64,000 nt of DNA from Pseudodesulfovibrio alkaliphilus (GCF_009729555.1 NZ_WODC01000002.1:124001-188000), one strand, 5' to 3'; numbered from the stretch's first letter, positions 53,306 through 62,386 are shown. Program-made: numbers and translations. The notes: generated by a model not told the origin, from the sequence alone.

Positions 53306-53893
53306 ATGAACGCACTGAGAAAACACGTCATACAGCCGATACTCGACTGCTGGAGTCTGCTGGTGGGGCTCAAGATCACGGGCAAGTACTTCTGCAAGCC
53401 CCTGATTACCGTCCACTATCCGCGCCAGGTCATCGACAGCGAAAACCTGTCCACCTACGGGGGGCACGTGGAGCTGATCGGCATGCCCAAGGACCCGGCC
53501 ACGCCCAAGTGCATCTCCTGCATGATGTGCGTGACCAACTGCCCGTCTAACTGCCTCAAGGTCGTCAAGAGCAAGGCGCCCACGCCCACTCCCGAGCAGG
53601 AACAGGCCTGGAAGGAGGCCGAGGAGCGGGGGGAGAAGGTCGTCAAACCCAAGGCCCCCAAGTTCCCGGCCAAGTTCATGTACGACTATACACTTTGCAG
53701 CCTCTGCGGCACCTGCATCGACAACTGCCCGGCCAACACGCTGCGGTTTTCCAGCAACATCTATTGGGTGGCCACCTCCCGCAAGGAGATGCACATCGAT
53801 CTTCTTGCCCGGCTGCGCGAGCAGGCGGCAGAGGTGTCTGCCCCGGCTCCCAAGCCCGAAGCCAGGCCGGCAGCGGCGCAAAAGGAGGCATAA
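53306..53893 (+). CDS. nuoI: NADH-quinone oxidoreductase subunit I (8Fe ferredoxin arm)
   Basis: This 195-residue subunit has two 4Fe-4S motifs: Cys69/72/75/79 (CISCMMCVTNCP) and Cys131/134/137/141 (CSLCGTCIDNCP). A charged insert rich in Pro, Glu and Lys (about 90-120) separates them. The Pro/Ala-rich tail is unusual. NuoI would be the likely entry point for electrons if the NADH module is absent. Confidence 0.93.
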   Translation: MNALRKHVIQPILDCWSLLVGLKITGKYFCKPLITVHYPRQVIDSENLSTYGGHVELIGMPKDPATPKCISCMMCVTNCPSNCLKVVKSKAPTPTPEQEQAWKEAEERGEKVVKPKAPKFPAKFMYDYTLCSLCGTCIDNCPANTLRFSSNIYWVATSRKEMHIDLLARLREQAAEVSAPAPKPEARPAAAQKEA

Positions 53894-53894
53894 T

Positions 53895-54404
53895 ATGGAA
53901 GTAATGGCTAAAGTGGCATTCTGTGTCTACACGGCTGTCATTCTGGGCGGGTCTATTCTCGCCGTTTCGAGCAGCAGTCTGGTACGCGCTCTGGTCGGAC
54001 TGATCATCACCCTGATCGGCGTGGCGGGCATGTACCTGTTGCTGGCATCCCCCTTCATGGCCTTCATGCAGTTGCTCATATACGTCGGAGCGGTGAGTGT
54101 GCTGATCTTCTTCGCGGTGATGCTCACCCGGGCGGAAAGCGGCGGCGACGAATCCGGCCGTGTGCCCATGAAGACCCGCGTTCTCGGGCTGGCTGCCACC
54201 ATCGCACCCGCCGCTGTGCTTGGCTGGCTCATAATGACCCGGCCGGTGGAATCCATTGCGGTGCCCGCTGAGGTGAGCATCAAACAGTTGGGCGAAGGGT
54301 TGCTCGGCTCATACTTTCTGCCCTTTGAGCTGATCTCCGTGGTCCTCATGGTGGCCATGGCCGGGGCCGTGCTCCTGACCTGGGAAAAGAGGGAGGGAAA
54401 ATAG
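53895..54404 (+). CDS. nuoJ: NADH-quinone oxidoreductase subunit J
   Basis: This 169-residue membrane subunit has about five helices, including MAFMQLLIYVGAVSVLIFFAVML, the conserved TM3 region. The start at 53895 follows AAAGGAGG. nuoK begins at the next base after its stop. Confidence 0.93.
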   Translation: MEVMAKVAFCVYTAVILGGSILAVSSSSLVRALVGLIITLIGVAGMYLLLASPFMAFMQLLIYVGAVSVLIFFAVMLTRAESGGDESGRVPMKTRVLGLAATIAPAAVLGWLIMTRPVESIAVPAEVSIKQLGEGLLGSYFLPFELISVVLMVAMAGAVLLTWEKREGK

Positions 54405-54713
54405 ATGAGCGCCCTGACCCTATACCAAATCGTTGCGCTGATCCTGCTTTGTGCGGGTCTTTATGGCCTGACCCAGCGGAGAAGCCTTGTCGGCATGCTG
54501 ATCTGCGTGGAGCTGATGCTCAATGGCGCGGGGTTGTCCATCGTGGCAGCCGCCCAGCTCACGGACTTCAGCGCGACCCTCGGCCAGCTCGGCACCCTGT
54601 TCGTCATGGGACTCGCAGCGGCCGAGGCCACACTCGTGCTGGCCATAGTCGTGGTCGTTGCCCGGCGGTTCGGTTCCGCCCAAACCAGTGACATCACTAC
54701 CTTGAAGGAATAG
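54405..54713 (+). CDS. nuoK: NADH-quinone oxidoreductase subunit K
   Basis: This 102-residue, three-helix subunit keeps the two membrane glutamates essential for pumping, Glu36 (CVELMLN) and Glu74 (AAEATL). GGGAGGG precedes the start. Confidence 0.95.
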   Translation: MSALTLYQIVALILLCAGLYGLTQRRSLVGMLICVELMLNGAGLSIVAAAQLTDFSATLGQLGTLFVMGLAAAEATLVLAIVVVVARRFGSAQTSDITTLKE

Positions 54714-54715
54714 CT

Positions 54716-56266
54716 ATGATGGACGGGGTTACCATAGAAAGTTCCCGGATACTCCTGCCGGTGGTGATCACACTGATCGCGCCGCTCTTTATCTGGCTGA
54801 ACCGGAAAGATGAAAACAAACGGGAGGCGGTCAGTTTTGTCGCAGCCGCCGCCACGTTCCTGTGTGTGTTGTCCATGGCTCCCGCCGTACTCAGCGGCGA
54901 GGTGTGGTTCTTCCATGTTACGACGATTATGCCGGGCATCACCATAGCCTTTGCCGCAGACGGCCTGGGCATGATCTTTGCCTTGATCGCGTCGCTCCTG
55001 TGGTTTTTCGCCACCAGCTACAACATCGGCTACATGCGCGGACTCAAGGAACACGCCCAGACCCGCTACTACATCTGCTTTGCGGTGGCCATCTTCGGCG
55101 CCGTGGGCGTGGCCTTCGCGGCCAACGTGTTCACCCTCTACCTCTTCTACGAGGTCATTACGGTGTTCACGTATCCTCTGGTCTACCACCATGAGGACGA
55201 TGAGGCCAAGTCGGGTGCGCGCAAGTACATCGTCTACCTGATGGGAACGTCCAAGCTTTTCCTGCTGCCCGCCATGGTTCTGACCTATGTGCTGGTGGGC
55301 AACCTGGACTTCCATTTGACCGACATCGTCAACGGCATGTTCTCCGCCGAAGTGGTGGCAGAGCATCCCAGGCTGGTGGCGCTGACCTACTGGCTGTTCA
55401 TCTTCGGCATCGGCAAAGCGGCGCTCATGCCCTTCCATAACTGGCTGCCCTCGGCCATGGTCGCGCCCACGCCTGTTTCGGCCCTGCTGCATGCGGTGGC
55501 GGTGGTCAAGGCGGGCGTGTTCTGCGTCAGCCGCATCGTCCTCTCGGGCTTTGGCACCAAGACGGCGGGCACCCTGACCTTAAGCGACGTTTTCGTCGGC
55601 ATGCCGGGCACGATGCTCGGCGACACGACCCTGGGCATAGCCACAGCCTACATCGCGGCCTTCACCATCGTGGCGGCCTCCCTCATCGCCCTGACCAAGG
55701 ACGACATCAAGGCGAGACTGGCATACTCCACCGTGTCCCAGCTCTCCTACGTGGTCATCGGCGTGACCATGCTGACGGACTCGGCGGTGCAGGGCGGGGT
55801 GATGCACATCGCCCACCACGCCTTCTCCAAGATCACGCTGTTTATGGCTGCCGGGGCCATCTACGTGGCCACGCATCTGAAGAAGATCAGCCTCATGGAC
55901 GGACTTGGCCGCAGGATGCCCTGGACCTTTGCCGCCTTCGGCCTGGCCTCGCTTTCAATGATCGGCATGCCGCCGGTTTGCGGGTTCGCCTCCAAATGGT
56001 ATCTGGTCAACGGCACGTTGCAGGCCGAGCAGATGCCGCTCTTGCTGGCGCTGCTGGCCAGTACCGCGCTCAACGCGGGGTACTTCGTGCCCATCCTCTA
56101 CCGCGCCTTCTTCAAGACGGCCGCGCCCGAGGCGAACATCGCGCAGTACAGCGAGGCGTCGAAAACCATGGTCGTGCCGCTGTTCATCACCGCGATCATC
56201 TCCGTGTTGCTGGGTCTGTACCCGCAGACGTTCCTGAACTTCGTCAACGTCTTCGGCAAGTTCTAG
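54716..56266 (+). CDS. MrpD/NuoM-like antiporter subunit (extra ion-pumping subunit)
   Basis: This 516-residue, about 14-helix member of the NuoL/M/N-MrpA/D family has Glu146 (LYLFYEVITV), Lys234 (GIGKAALMPFHNWLP) and Lys265 (VAVVKAGVF), the residues of a working half-channel. It ends soon after the helix bundle and lacks the long lateral helix of NuoL. Because the 597-residue subunit downstream has a NuoL-like tail, this one appears to be the additional fourth antiporter. It directly follows nuoK. Confidence 0.85.
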   Translation: MMDGVTIESSRILLPVVITLIAPLFIWLNRKDENKREAVSFVAAAATFLCVLSMAPAVLSGEVWFFHVTTIMPGITIAFAADGLGMIFALIASLLWFFATSYNIGYMRGLKEHAQTRYYICFAVAIFGAVGVAFAANVFTLYLFYEVITVFTYPLVYHHEDDEAKSGARKYIVYLMGTSKLFLLPAMVLTYVLVGNLDFHLTDIVNGMFSAEVVAEHPRLVALTYWLFIFGIGKAALMPFHNWLPSAMVAPTPVSALLHAVAVVKAGVFCVSRIVLSGFGTKTAGTLTLSDVFVGMPGTMLGDTTLGIATAYIAAFTIVAASLIALTKDDIKARLAYSTVSQLSYVVIGVTMLTDSAVQGGVMHIAHHAFSKITLFMAAGAIYVATHLKKISLMDGLGRRMPWTFAAFGLASLSMIGMPPVCGFASKWYLVNGTLQAEQMPLLLALLASTALNAGYFVPILYRAFFKTAAPEANIAQYSEASKTMVVPLFITAIISVLLGLYPQTFLNFVNVFGKF

Positions 56267-56275
56267 GGGGAAATA

Positions 56276-56536
56276 ATGAGTCAGAACGGACTGGGCGAGC
56301 TGCTCGCCAAATTCAGGGACAACAGGAAGACGTGGAAGATCATCTTCTTCGCGGTGCTGGCCGTGCTGCTGGTGCTCAACGTCCCCTTTGTCACCCATCA
56401 TCCGCACTTCGGCCTTGACAAGTATCCAGGATTCTTCGCCGGATTCGGTCTCGTGGTCGGCCTTGGGATGGTCATTGTCATGAAAAAGATCATTCAACCC
56501 TTTATCGCCAGGAAGGAGGACTATTATGGAGATTAG
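56276..56536 (+). CDS. Small two-helix membrane subunit within the nuo cluster
   Basis: This 86-residue protein has two hydrophobic helices (about 20-40 and 50-72) and charged ends. It is not recognised as a standard Nuo subunit. It lies between two antiporter genes, and its stop overlaps the next start by 11 bp, so it is clearly part of the operon. It may be an assembly or accessory subunit; Mrp-type complexes have similar small subunits, but identity is not shown. Confidence 0.75.
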   Translation: MSQNGLGELLAKFRDNRKTWKIIFFAVLAVLLVLNVPFVTHHPHFGLDKYPGFFAGFGLVVGLGMVIVMKKIIQPFIARKEDYYGD

Positions 56537-58319
56537 TTTCTACCATCCTTCCGTGGCGTTCCTGGCCCTGGCGCTTCTGGTGCCGTTCATCCCAAAAGAA
56601 CAATGGATGAACAAGGCCTACCGAGGCGCATTGGCCCTGCTGCCGCCGCTCATCGCCCTGGCCAGCATCATGACCATCGAGCCGGGCATGTACGGCGCCA
56701 TCGGCTATCTTGATCAGGTCTTGGTTCTTGGCCGGGTGGACAAGCTGTCCATCGTCTTTGGCCAGGTCTTCGCCGTCATCGCTGTGGCTGGCGCCATCTA
56801 CGGCATGCATGTGGAGGACCGGGGGCACTACGTCTGCGGCTCCCTCTATGTGGCGGGCGGATTCGGCTGCGTGTTCGCGGGCGACCTGCTTACGGTCTTT
56901 CTGTTCTGGGAGTTGATGAGCATCGGTTCCACCTTCCTCATCTGGCAGGCCCGGACCAAGGAATCTGTGGGCGCCGGCTTCCGCTACTTCATGTATCACA
57001 CCGTGGGCGGCCTGTTCCTGCTGGCCGGTCTGCTGCTCAAGTTCAAGGCCACCGGCTCCTTCGCTTTCATCGGCGTCGAGCCCGGCGCGGCCCAGCTCTA
57101 TGACTGGCTGATTCTGATCGGCTTCTGCGTCAACGCCGCGGTGGTGCCCCTGCACGCCTGGCTGCCCGACGCCTATCCCCGCGCCTCCATCGGCGGTGCA
57201 GTGTATATGTGCGCCTTCACCACCAAGACCGCGGTCTATGTGCTCTGCCGAGGCTTCGCGGGCTGGGAGGTCCTGGCCGTGGCCGGTACCTGCATGGCGG
57301 TTTTCGGCGTGCTGTACGCGTGCATCGAGAACAACGCCCGGCGCATCCTCTCCTACCACATCGTCTCCCAGGTGGGGTACATGGTGGCGGGCATCGGCAT
57401 CGGCACGGCCATGACGCTCAACGGCGCCATCGCCCACGCCTACGCCCATATCCTCTACAAGGGACTGCTCTTCATGGGCACCGGCTGCCTGCTCTATGCC
57501 GTGGGTACGGCAAAGCTCGACAAGCTGGGCGGGCTGGCCTACCGGCTGCCGTGGGTCATGGTCTGGTACATGGTGGCGGCCCTGTCCATCTCGGGCATGC
57601 CCCTCTTCAACGGTTTCATCTCGAAGACCATGACCATCGCCGGGGCTGCCGAGGCCCATCATACGCTGCTGGCCCTTGGCATGGAGATCGCGGCGGTGGG
57701 CACGTTCATCTCGGTGGGCATTAAGCTGCCGTACTTCGCCTTCTGGGGCGGCAAGCACGACTACGCGGGCGAGATCAAGCCCATTCCGGTGAACATGTAC
57801 GTGGGCATGGCCCTGACCGGCCTGTTGTGCATCGCTCAGGGCGTTTACCCCGACATGCTCTACCGCTACCTGCCGTTCGTTTCTGAACACGCTTTCCATC
57901 CCTGGACCATCGACAAGGTCATCAACTCCGGTCTGCTGCTTGGCTTCTCGGGCCTGGCCTTCTACCTGACCCGCGAGATCATTACTCCGCATTCCAAGTT
58001 GAACCTCGATTTCGACTGGTTCTATCGGCTGTTCGGCCGCGTGGTGATGCGGGCCTTGTGCTGGCCGGTCTCGAAGATCGACGACATCTGGACCGAGGTT
58101 TATCGCACCATCGGTCTGCGTTCGCTCATCGGTATGGGTGACGGCACCTCCTGGTTCGACAAGAAGGGCATCGACACTGTGGTGGACGGAAGCGCGTACA
58201 CCGTCAGGAATATCGGCAGGGCGGGGGCCAAGGTCCAGAACGCCCGCCTGCAGGACTACCTGGCGTACGCCGCCGTTCTTGGCCTGGGCATCTTCGCCCT
58301 TGTTTGGTACTTCGGCTAA
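56526..58319 (+). CDS. NuoL/MrpD-like antiporter subunit with C-terminal lateral-helix tail
   Basis: This 597-residue subunit has the antiporter core (about 1-480) plus a C-terminal tail (about 490-597). The tail includes an amphipathic stretch and a last membrane helix (LAYAAVLGLGIFALVWYFG), like NuoL. Glu129 (FLFWELMS) and Lys234 (TTKTAVYVL) are kept, but the usual TM7 lysine is replaced by Asn203 in FCVNAAVVPLHAWLPDA. The change may affect its ion path. GGAGG precedes ATG 56526. Confidence 0.85.
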   Translation: MEISFYHPSVAFLALALLVPFIPKEQWMNKAYRGALALLPPLIALASIMTIEPGMYGAIGYLDQVLVLGRVDKLSIVFGQVFAVIAVAGAIYGMHVEDRGHYVCGSLYVAGGFGCVFAGDLLTVFLFWELMSIGSTFLIWQARTKESVGAGFRYFMYHTVGGLFLLAGLLLKFKATGSFAFIGVEPGAAQLYDWLILIGFCVNAAVVPLHAWLPDAYPRASIGGAVYMCAFTTKTAVYVLCRGFAGWEVLAVAGTCMAVFGVLYACIENNARRILSYHIVSQVGYMVAGIGIGTAMTLNGAIAHAYAHILYKGLLFMGTGCLLYAVGTAKLDKLGGLAYRLPWVMVWYMVAALSISGMPLFNGFISKTMTIAGAAEAHHTLLALGMEIAAVGTFISVGIKLPYFAFWGGKHDYAGEIKPIPVNMYVGMALTGLLCIAQGVYPDMLYRYLPFVSEHAFHPWTIDKVINSGLLLGFSGLAFYLTREIITPHSKLNLDFDWFYRLFGRVVMRALCWPVSKIDDIWTEVYRTIGLRSLIGMGDGTSWFDKKGIDTVVDGSAYTVRNIGRAGAKVQNARLQDYLAYAAVLGLGIFALVWYFG

Positions 58320-58345
58320 GCCGGACAATCTAAGGAGAGCTAGCT

Positions 58346-59878
58346 TTGGACTTCGGATATCCGGTACTCACATTGTTGATCCTTTTCCCGCTCGTGGCGG
58401 CCTGCGGACTCTTCTTCCTGCGGGCTCCCCAGGTTGTGCGGATGTACACCTTCGTGGTGTCCGTCATCGAGCTTTTGCTGGCCGTGCCGCTGCTCGGCTA
58501 TACACCAAACGCAGACTTCCAGTTCGTCGAACGCCTTGACTGGGTCCGTCAATGGGGCCTGGAATACTACCTTGGCGTGGATGGAATCAGCATACTCATG
58601 GTCTGGCTGACGCTGGCGGTGCTGCCGCTTTGCGTCATGTGCTCCTGGACCTACATCGGCAAGCGGGTCAAGGAGTTTCACTTCTGCCTGCTGTTCATGA
58701 CCTCGGCGGTGCTGGGCGTGTTCTGTGCGCTTGACTTCGTCCTGTTCTATGTCTTCTGGGAGGCGATGCTCATCCCCATGTACCTGCTCATTGCAGTCTG
58801 GGGTGGCGACGACAGGAAATACGCATCCCTCAAGTTCTTCCTGTACACCCTGGCCGGTTCGACCCTGCTCCTGGCGGCCATCGTGGCCTTCAGGATCACG
58901 GGCGGCACCTTTGCCATTCCCGAACTGATGGAGCATGCCTTCAGTTTCCGCTTCCAGTTCTGGGCATTCCTGGCCATGGCCCTTGCCTTTGCCATCAAGG
59001 TGCCCATGTTCCCGTTCCACACCTGGCTTCCGGCGGCCCATGTGCAGGCGCCTTCGGCCGGTTCAGTCATTCTGGCGGCCGTTCTGCTGAAGATGGGCAC
59101 CTACGGGTTCCTGCGCTTCTGCCTGCCGCTGACACCTGCGGCCAGCGAATACTTCGCTCCGATGATGATTGCCATCTCCATTGTCTCCATCATCTATGGC
59201 GGAGCCATTGCCCTGGGCCAGTCGGACATCAAGAAGCTGGTGGCCTACTCCTCGGTGGGCCACATGGGCTTTGTCACCTTGGGCATCTTCCTGTTCAATC
59301 TGCGCGGGGTGGAGGGGGCGCTCTTCCAGATGCTCAACCACGGCATCGTCACTGGCGCACTCTTCATGATGATCGGCGCGGTCTACGAACGCAGCCACAG
59401 CCGCGACATTGAGAAGAACCTGGGGCTTGGGAAGTACATGCCCGCCTTCATGTTCTTTTGGGGTCTCATGGCGCTGGCCTCGTTCGGCTTCCCTGGGACC
59501 AACGGATTCGTGGGCGAGATACTGGTCTTTGTGGGCGCCTTCCAGAAGTCGCTCTGGATAGGTCTGCTCTGCGTGCCCGGTGCGCTTCTGGCTGCGGCCT
59601 ACATGTTCCGCGTGTCGCTTAAGATGGCCTGGGGCAAGCCTTCCACCGCCAGATCGTGGAAGGATCTCAACGCCAGGGAGTGGGTCTATCTGACCATTCC
59701 CGCGGTGTTCGTGCTCTGGATCGGGCTTAACCCCGCCCTGTTCTTCAAGGTTATCGACCCGTCCATCGAAAAGCTGCTTGAGGACTTCGACAGGCGCAAG
59801 GTCGCCCATCTGGAGACCGAGCAGCCAATGCAAACCGCCGCAACTGCCATCTTCGGCACAGTTGCGGACAAGCAATAG
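58346..59878 (+). CDS. nuoM: NADH-quinone oxidoreductase subunit M
   Basis: This 510-residue antiporter-like subunit has Glu139 (FYVFWEAMLIPMYLLIAVWG, a NuoM hallmark) and Lys218 (AIKVPMFPFHTWLP). The start is TTG at 58346, eight bases after AAGGAG. The C-terminal about 40 residues are hydrophilic. Confidence 0.95.
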   Translation: MDFGYPVLTLLILFPLVAACGLFFLRAPQVVRMYTFVVSVIELLLAVPLLGYTPNADFQFVERLDWVRQWGLEYYLGVDGISILMVWLTLAVLPLCVMCSWTYIGKRVKEFHFCLLFMTSAVLGVFCALDFVLFYVFWEAMLIPMYLLIAVWGGDDRKYASLKFFLYTLAGSTLLLAAIVAFRITGGTFAIPELMEHAFSFRFQFWAFLAMALAFAIKVPMFPFHTWLPAAHVQAPSAGSVILAAVLLKMGTYGFLRFCLPLTPAASEYFAPMMIAISIVSIIYGGAIALGQSDIKKLVAYSSVGHMGFVTLGIFLFNLRGVEGALFQMLNHGIVTGALFMMIGAVYERSHSRDIEKNLGLGKYMPAFMFFWGLMALASFGFPGTNGFVGEILVFVGAFQKSLWIGLLCVPGALLAAAYMFRVSLKMAWGKPSTARSWKDLNAREWVYLTIPAVFVLWIGLNPALFFKVIDPSIEKLLEDFDRRKVAHLETEQPMQTAATAIFGTVADKQ

Positions 59879-59890
59879 GGAGTGGCAGAC

Positions 59891-61318
59891 GTGAACTTCG
59901 ATATCACTCTGGTTGTTCCGGAACTGTACTTCCTGTGTCTGGTCCTGGTTTTGACCATTCAGAGCCTGGGCGACAGGGAATGGAAACCCGTGGTGGAAAA
60001 ATGGCTGCCCTTTGGGGCGGGACTCGGGTTCTTTGTGGCCATAGTCAACTACGGCCATGAGGGCCTGATGCTCTGGGATGTCTACAGGGTAGACATGATG
60101 TCCCAGTTCTTCAAGATAGCCATCGCTTTCGGTTTCTTCGTCACGGTCATCAACGCTGCGCGGCAACCCACGCTGGCCGAGGGGAAGCGCAGCGACTACT
60201 ACATGATGCTCGGCTTCTCGGCCCTTGGGCTGATGATACTCTCCTCGGCGGTGGAGCTGATCACCATCTATCTGGCACTGGAGCTGGCCTCCTACAGCCT
60301 TTATGCAGTCATCCCCCTGCGAGCCAGGAACAAGGGTGCGGCAGAGGCGGGAGTCAAGTACATCCTCTTCGGGGCGGTGGCCACTGCCCTGGCCTTGTAT
60401 GGGTTGTCCTACATCATGGCCAGTCAGCATACCACCTACATCGCCGAACTGATGAGCAAGTCGTGGACCTTTGCGGATCAGCCCATGGCCGTGATTGGCC
60501 TGTGCCTGTTCCTGGGCGGCATGTTCTTCAAGCTGGCCCTGTTCCCGTTCCACTTCTGGTGCCCGGACGTGTACCAGGGGGCCAGCAACGAAACCGCCGC
60601 CTTTGTGGCCACGCTGCCCAAGATGGGTGCCATCGTCATCCTGGCGCGGTTGGCCGTGTTCCTCAAGCCGGGCCTTGAGATCACCACCCTGCTGGCGGTT
60701 CTCGGCGCACTCTCCATGACCTATGGCAACCTGGCGGCCCTGGCCCAGACGGACATCAAGCGGCTGCTCGGGTTCTCGTCCGTGGCCCACGCGGGCTACA
60801 TCATGGTCGGCCTTGTCAGCGGCACCCCCGAGGGGTTGGCTGCAGCCGCCTTCTACGCCCTGGCCTATCTGGTCATGAATCTGCTGGTATTCTGGGTTGT
60901 CTGCCGGGTGGCCGTGGATGGCCGCAATCTCAAGCTGAGTGATCTCAATGGCTTGTACAAGAAAGCCCCGGTGTTGGCCTTTTCGTTGGCCGCCGGAGCC
61001 TTTGCCCTGGTCGGTCTGCCGCCCACCATGGGCTTCATGGGCAAGTTCTTCCTGATCACCTCGGCCTGGGACCATGGCTACAATTGGTTGGTCATCACCC
61101 TGGTGCTCAACTCGGCCATTGCCATCTACTACTACTTGAGCCTGTTCCGCCACGCCTTCACCGAGGACAAGACCCCGGACCTGACCCCGGCCCCGGACAA
61201 CAGCTGGTTTGCTTCGGCCGGTGCCGGGCTGTTGGCGGGTGCGGTGTTGCTGGCTGGCATGGTTCCGGCTCCGCTCTTTAATCTGGCGGTTGAGGCGGGC
61301 AAAAGCCTGATGCCATAG
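59891..61318 (+). CDS. nuoN: NADH-quinone oxidoreductase subunit N
   Basis: This 475-residue antiporter-like subunit has ITIYLALELASYSLYAV (key Glu), FFKLALFPFHFWCPDVYQGA (key Lys) and ATLPKMGAIV. GTG at 59891 is preferred, eight bases after GGGAG; GTG at 59882 lacks such spacing. It is the last gene of the cluster, followed by a terminator. Confidence 0.94.
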   Translation: MNFDITLVVPELYFLCLVLVLTIQSLGDREWKPVVEKWLPFGAGLGFFVAIVNYGHEGLMLWDVYRVDMMSQFFKIAIAFGFFVTVINAARQPTLAEGKRSDYYMMLGFSALGLMILSSAVELITIYLALELASYSLYAVIPLRARNKGAAEAGVKYILFGAVATALALYGLSYIMASQHTTYIAELMSKSWTFADQPMAVIGLCLFLGGMFFKLALFPFHFWCPDVYQGASNETAAFVATLPKMGAIVILARLAVFLKPGLEITTLLAVLGALSMTYGNLAALAQTDIKRLLGFSSVAHAGYIMVGLVSGTPEGLAAAAFYALAYLVMNLLVFWVVCRVAVDGRNLKLSDLNGLYKKAPVLAFSLAAGAFALVGLPPTMGFMGKFFLITSAWDHGYNWLVITLVLNSAIAIYYYLSLFRHAFTEDKTPDLTPAPDNSWFASAGAGLLAGAVLLAGMVPAPLFNLAVEAGKSLMP

Positions 61319-61344
61319 TCCAGTCCTGCTTTCACGACAAAACC

Positions 61345-61377
61345 AAGGGGGAGTCTTCCACTGAAGGCTCCCCCTTT
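61345..61377 (+). terminator. Terminator of the nuo operon
   Basis: AAGGGGGAG (61345-61353) pairs with CTCCCCCTT (61368-61376), with an inner CTT/AAG stem, followed by T. Confidence 0.85.
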
Positions 61378-61488
61378 GCATGGGCGAAGGTCATATCCAT
61401 TGGGTTGGAAGGGTGGACGCGGCCTGAACCGTGCCGTAGACTGGGATATATCTCTGCGGACCAACCTGTGGGAGTGGGAGGAGGAGCC

Positions 61489-62064
61489 ATGCATGAAACC
61501 AGCCTTGGAGGCACGCTGCGAGACTACCTGAGCGGCGAGGAGATCGACGAGACCACCTTTGAAGAGTTCCGGCAGGCATTGGCCCGGTTGTTGGTGGAGG
61601 AGAAGGGCTACCCGCGCCAACGTATTCGCGCCAAGGTGGGATTGACGTACCGTGTCGATGGCGAGGAGTACGAGCGCCCCCTTGACTTCGTGGTTTACGA
61701 CGAGCAGGGCAGACCGATTTTCCTGATCCTCTTTTGTGCCGGCAATGTGGGCAGTTTCGAGCGGGAGACCGTGTGCGCCGGGCGGCTTATGGAGGGTGGA
61801 CCCGTGCCCTACGCCCTGGTTACGGATACCATGACCGCTTCGCTTCTGGATGTATCTACAGGAGAGGTGAAGGCCACGGGCATGGCCGCGTTGCCTGACT
61901 GGGATTCCTTGCTGAACATGGTGTCGCGGGCGACGGTCACGCCGCTTACCGACGAGCAGCGCGAACGGCAGACCCGTGTGTTCCACACCTACTGCGGGTT
62001 CCTCTTTGGCACCTGTTGCAGCGAGTCCTGCTCCCTGCCGCATGGTGGCGGGGAGGGCGAGTGA
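61489..62064 (+). CDS. HSDR_N_2-domain protein (type I restriction R N-terminal-like), catalytically degenerate
   Basis: This 191-residue protein matches the HSDR_N_2 nuclease domain: GYPRQRIRAKVGLTYRVDGE, then RPLDFVVYDEQGRP. The acidic Asp66 is present, but the next strand reads FLILFCAG where the family has E-x-K, so Glu and Lys of the PD-(D/E)xK site are absent (Phe82, Ala84). The C-terminus has a Cys cluster (CGFLFGTCCSESC). There is no helicase or methylase partner. It is probably a non-catalytic binding protein; its role is unknown. GGAGGAGCC lies before ATG 61489. Confidence 0.8.
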   Translation: MHETSLGGTLRDYLSGEEIDETTFEEFRQALARLLVEEKGYPRQRIRAKVGLTYRVDGEEYERPLDFVVYDEQGRPIFLILFCAGNVGSFERETVCAGRLMEGGPVPYALVTDTMTASLLDVSTGEVKATGMAALPDWDSLLNMVSRATVTPLTDEQRERQTRVFHTYCGFLFGTCCSESCSLPHGGGEGE

Positions 62065-62096
62065 GGTCGGATCACAAGCGGGCTTTTGACACGGCG

Positions 62097-62321
62097 TTAT
62101 TCGTTTACAAAAACAATGCACCCTTCGGGGCAGCAGTTCATTATGTCTTGCACCTCGTCCTCGCTTACCTGGGAACGGGTGACAAAAGGCATATCCAGTA
62201 CCTCGTCCCAGCCAAAAATGTCGGGATTGAGGTCGATGCAGCCCCGGCAGTTGCGGCAATCGCCCAATTCGATGGCGACTTCGCGCATTGTGGTATCCGT
62301 GTCATGTGTGTTCATAGTCAT
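62097..62321 (-). CDS. Small 4Fe-4S/3Fe-4S ferredoxin
   Basis: This 74-residue ferredoxin of the Fer4_13 type has the cluster motif CRNCRGC (CxxCxxC) and the later CCPEGC. The middle is acidic (NPDIFGWDEV), as in one-cluster ferredoxins. It converges with the HSDR_N_2 gene across a 32-bp gap. It could serve as a soluble electron carrier; a link to the nuo complex is only suggestive. Start choice is uncertain because no strong ribosome-binding site is present. Confidence 0.85.
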   Translation of the reverse strand: MTMNTHDTDTTMREVAIELGDCRNCRGCIDLNPDIFGWDEVLDMPFVTRSQVSEDEVQDIMNCCPEGCIVFVNE

Positions 62322-62386
62322 ATATTAGTTACCGTTCTTGTTTTGGCAAGTCTTTTGGTGCGCTGGTAGATGCCAGCAGGGTATGA

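Noticed and set aside
59063-61381. 772-codon open frame opposite nuoM and nuoN
   Set aside because: It is composed of Gln/His/Gly-rich shadow sequence spanning two real genes, with no domain signal.
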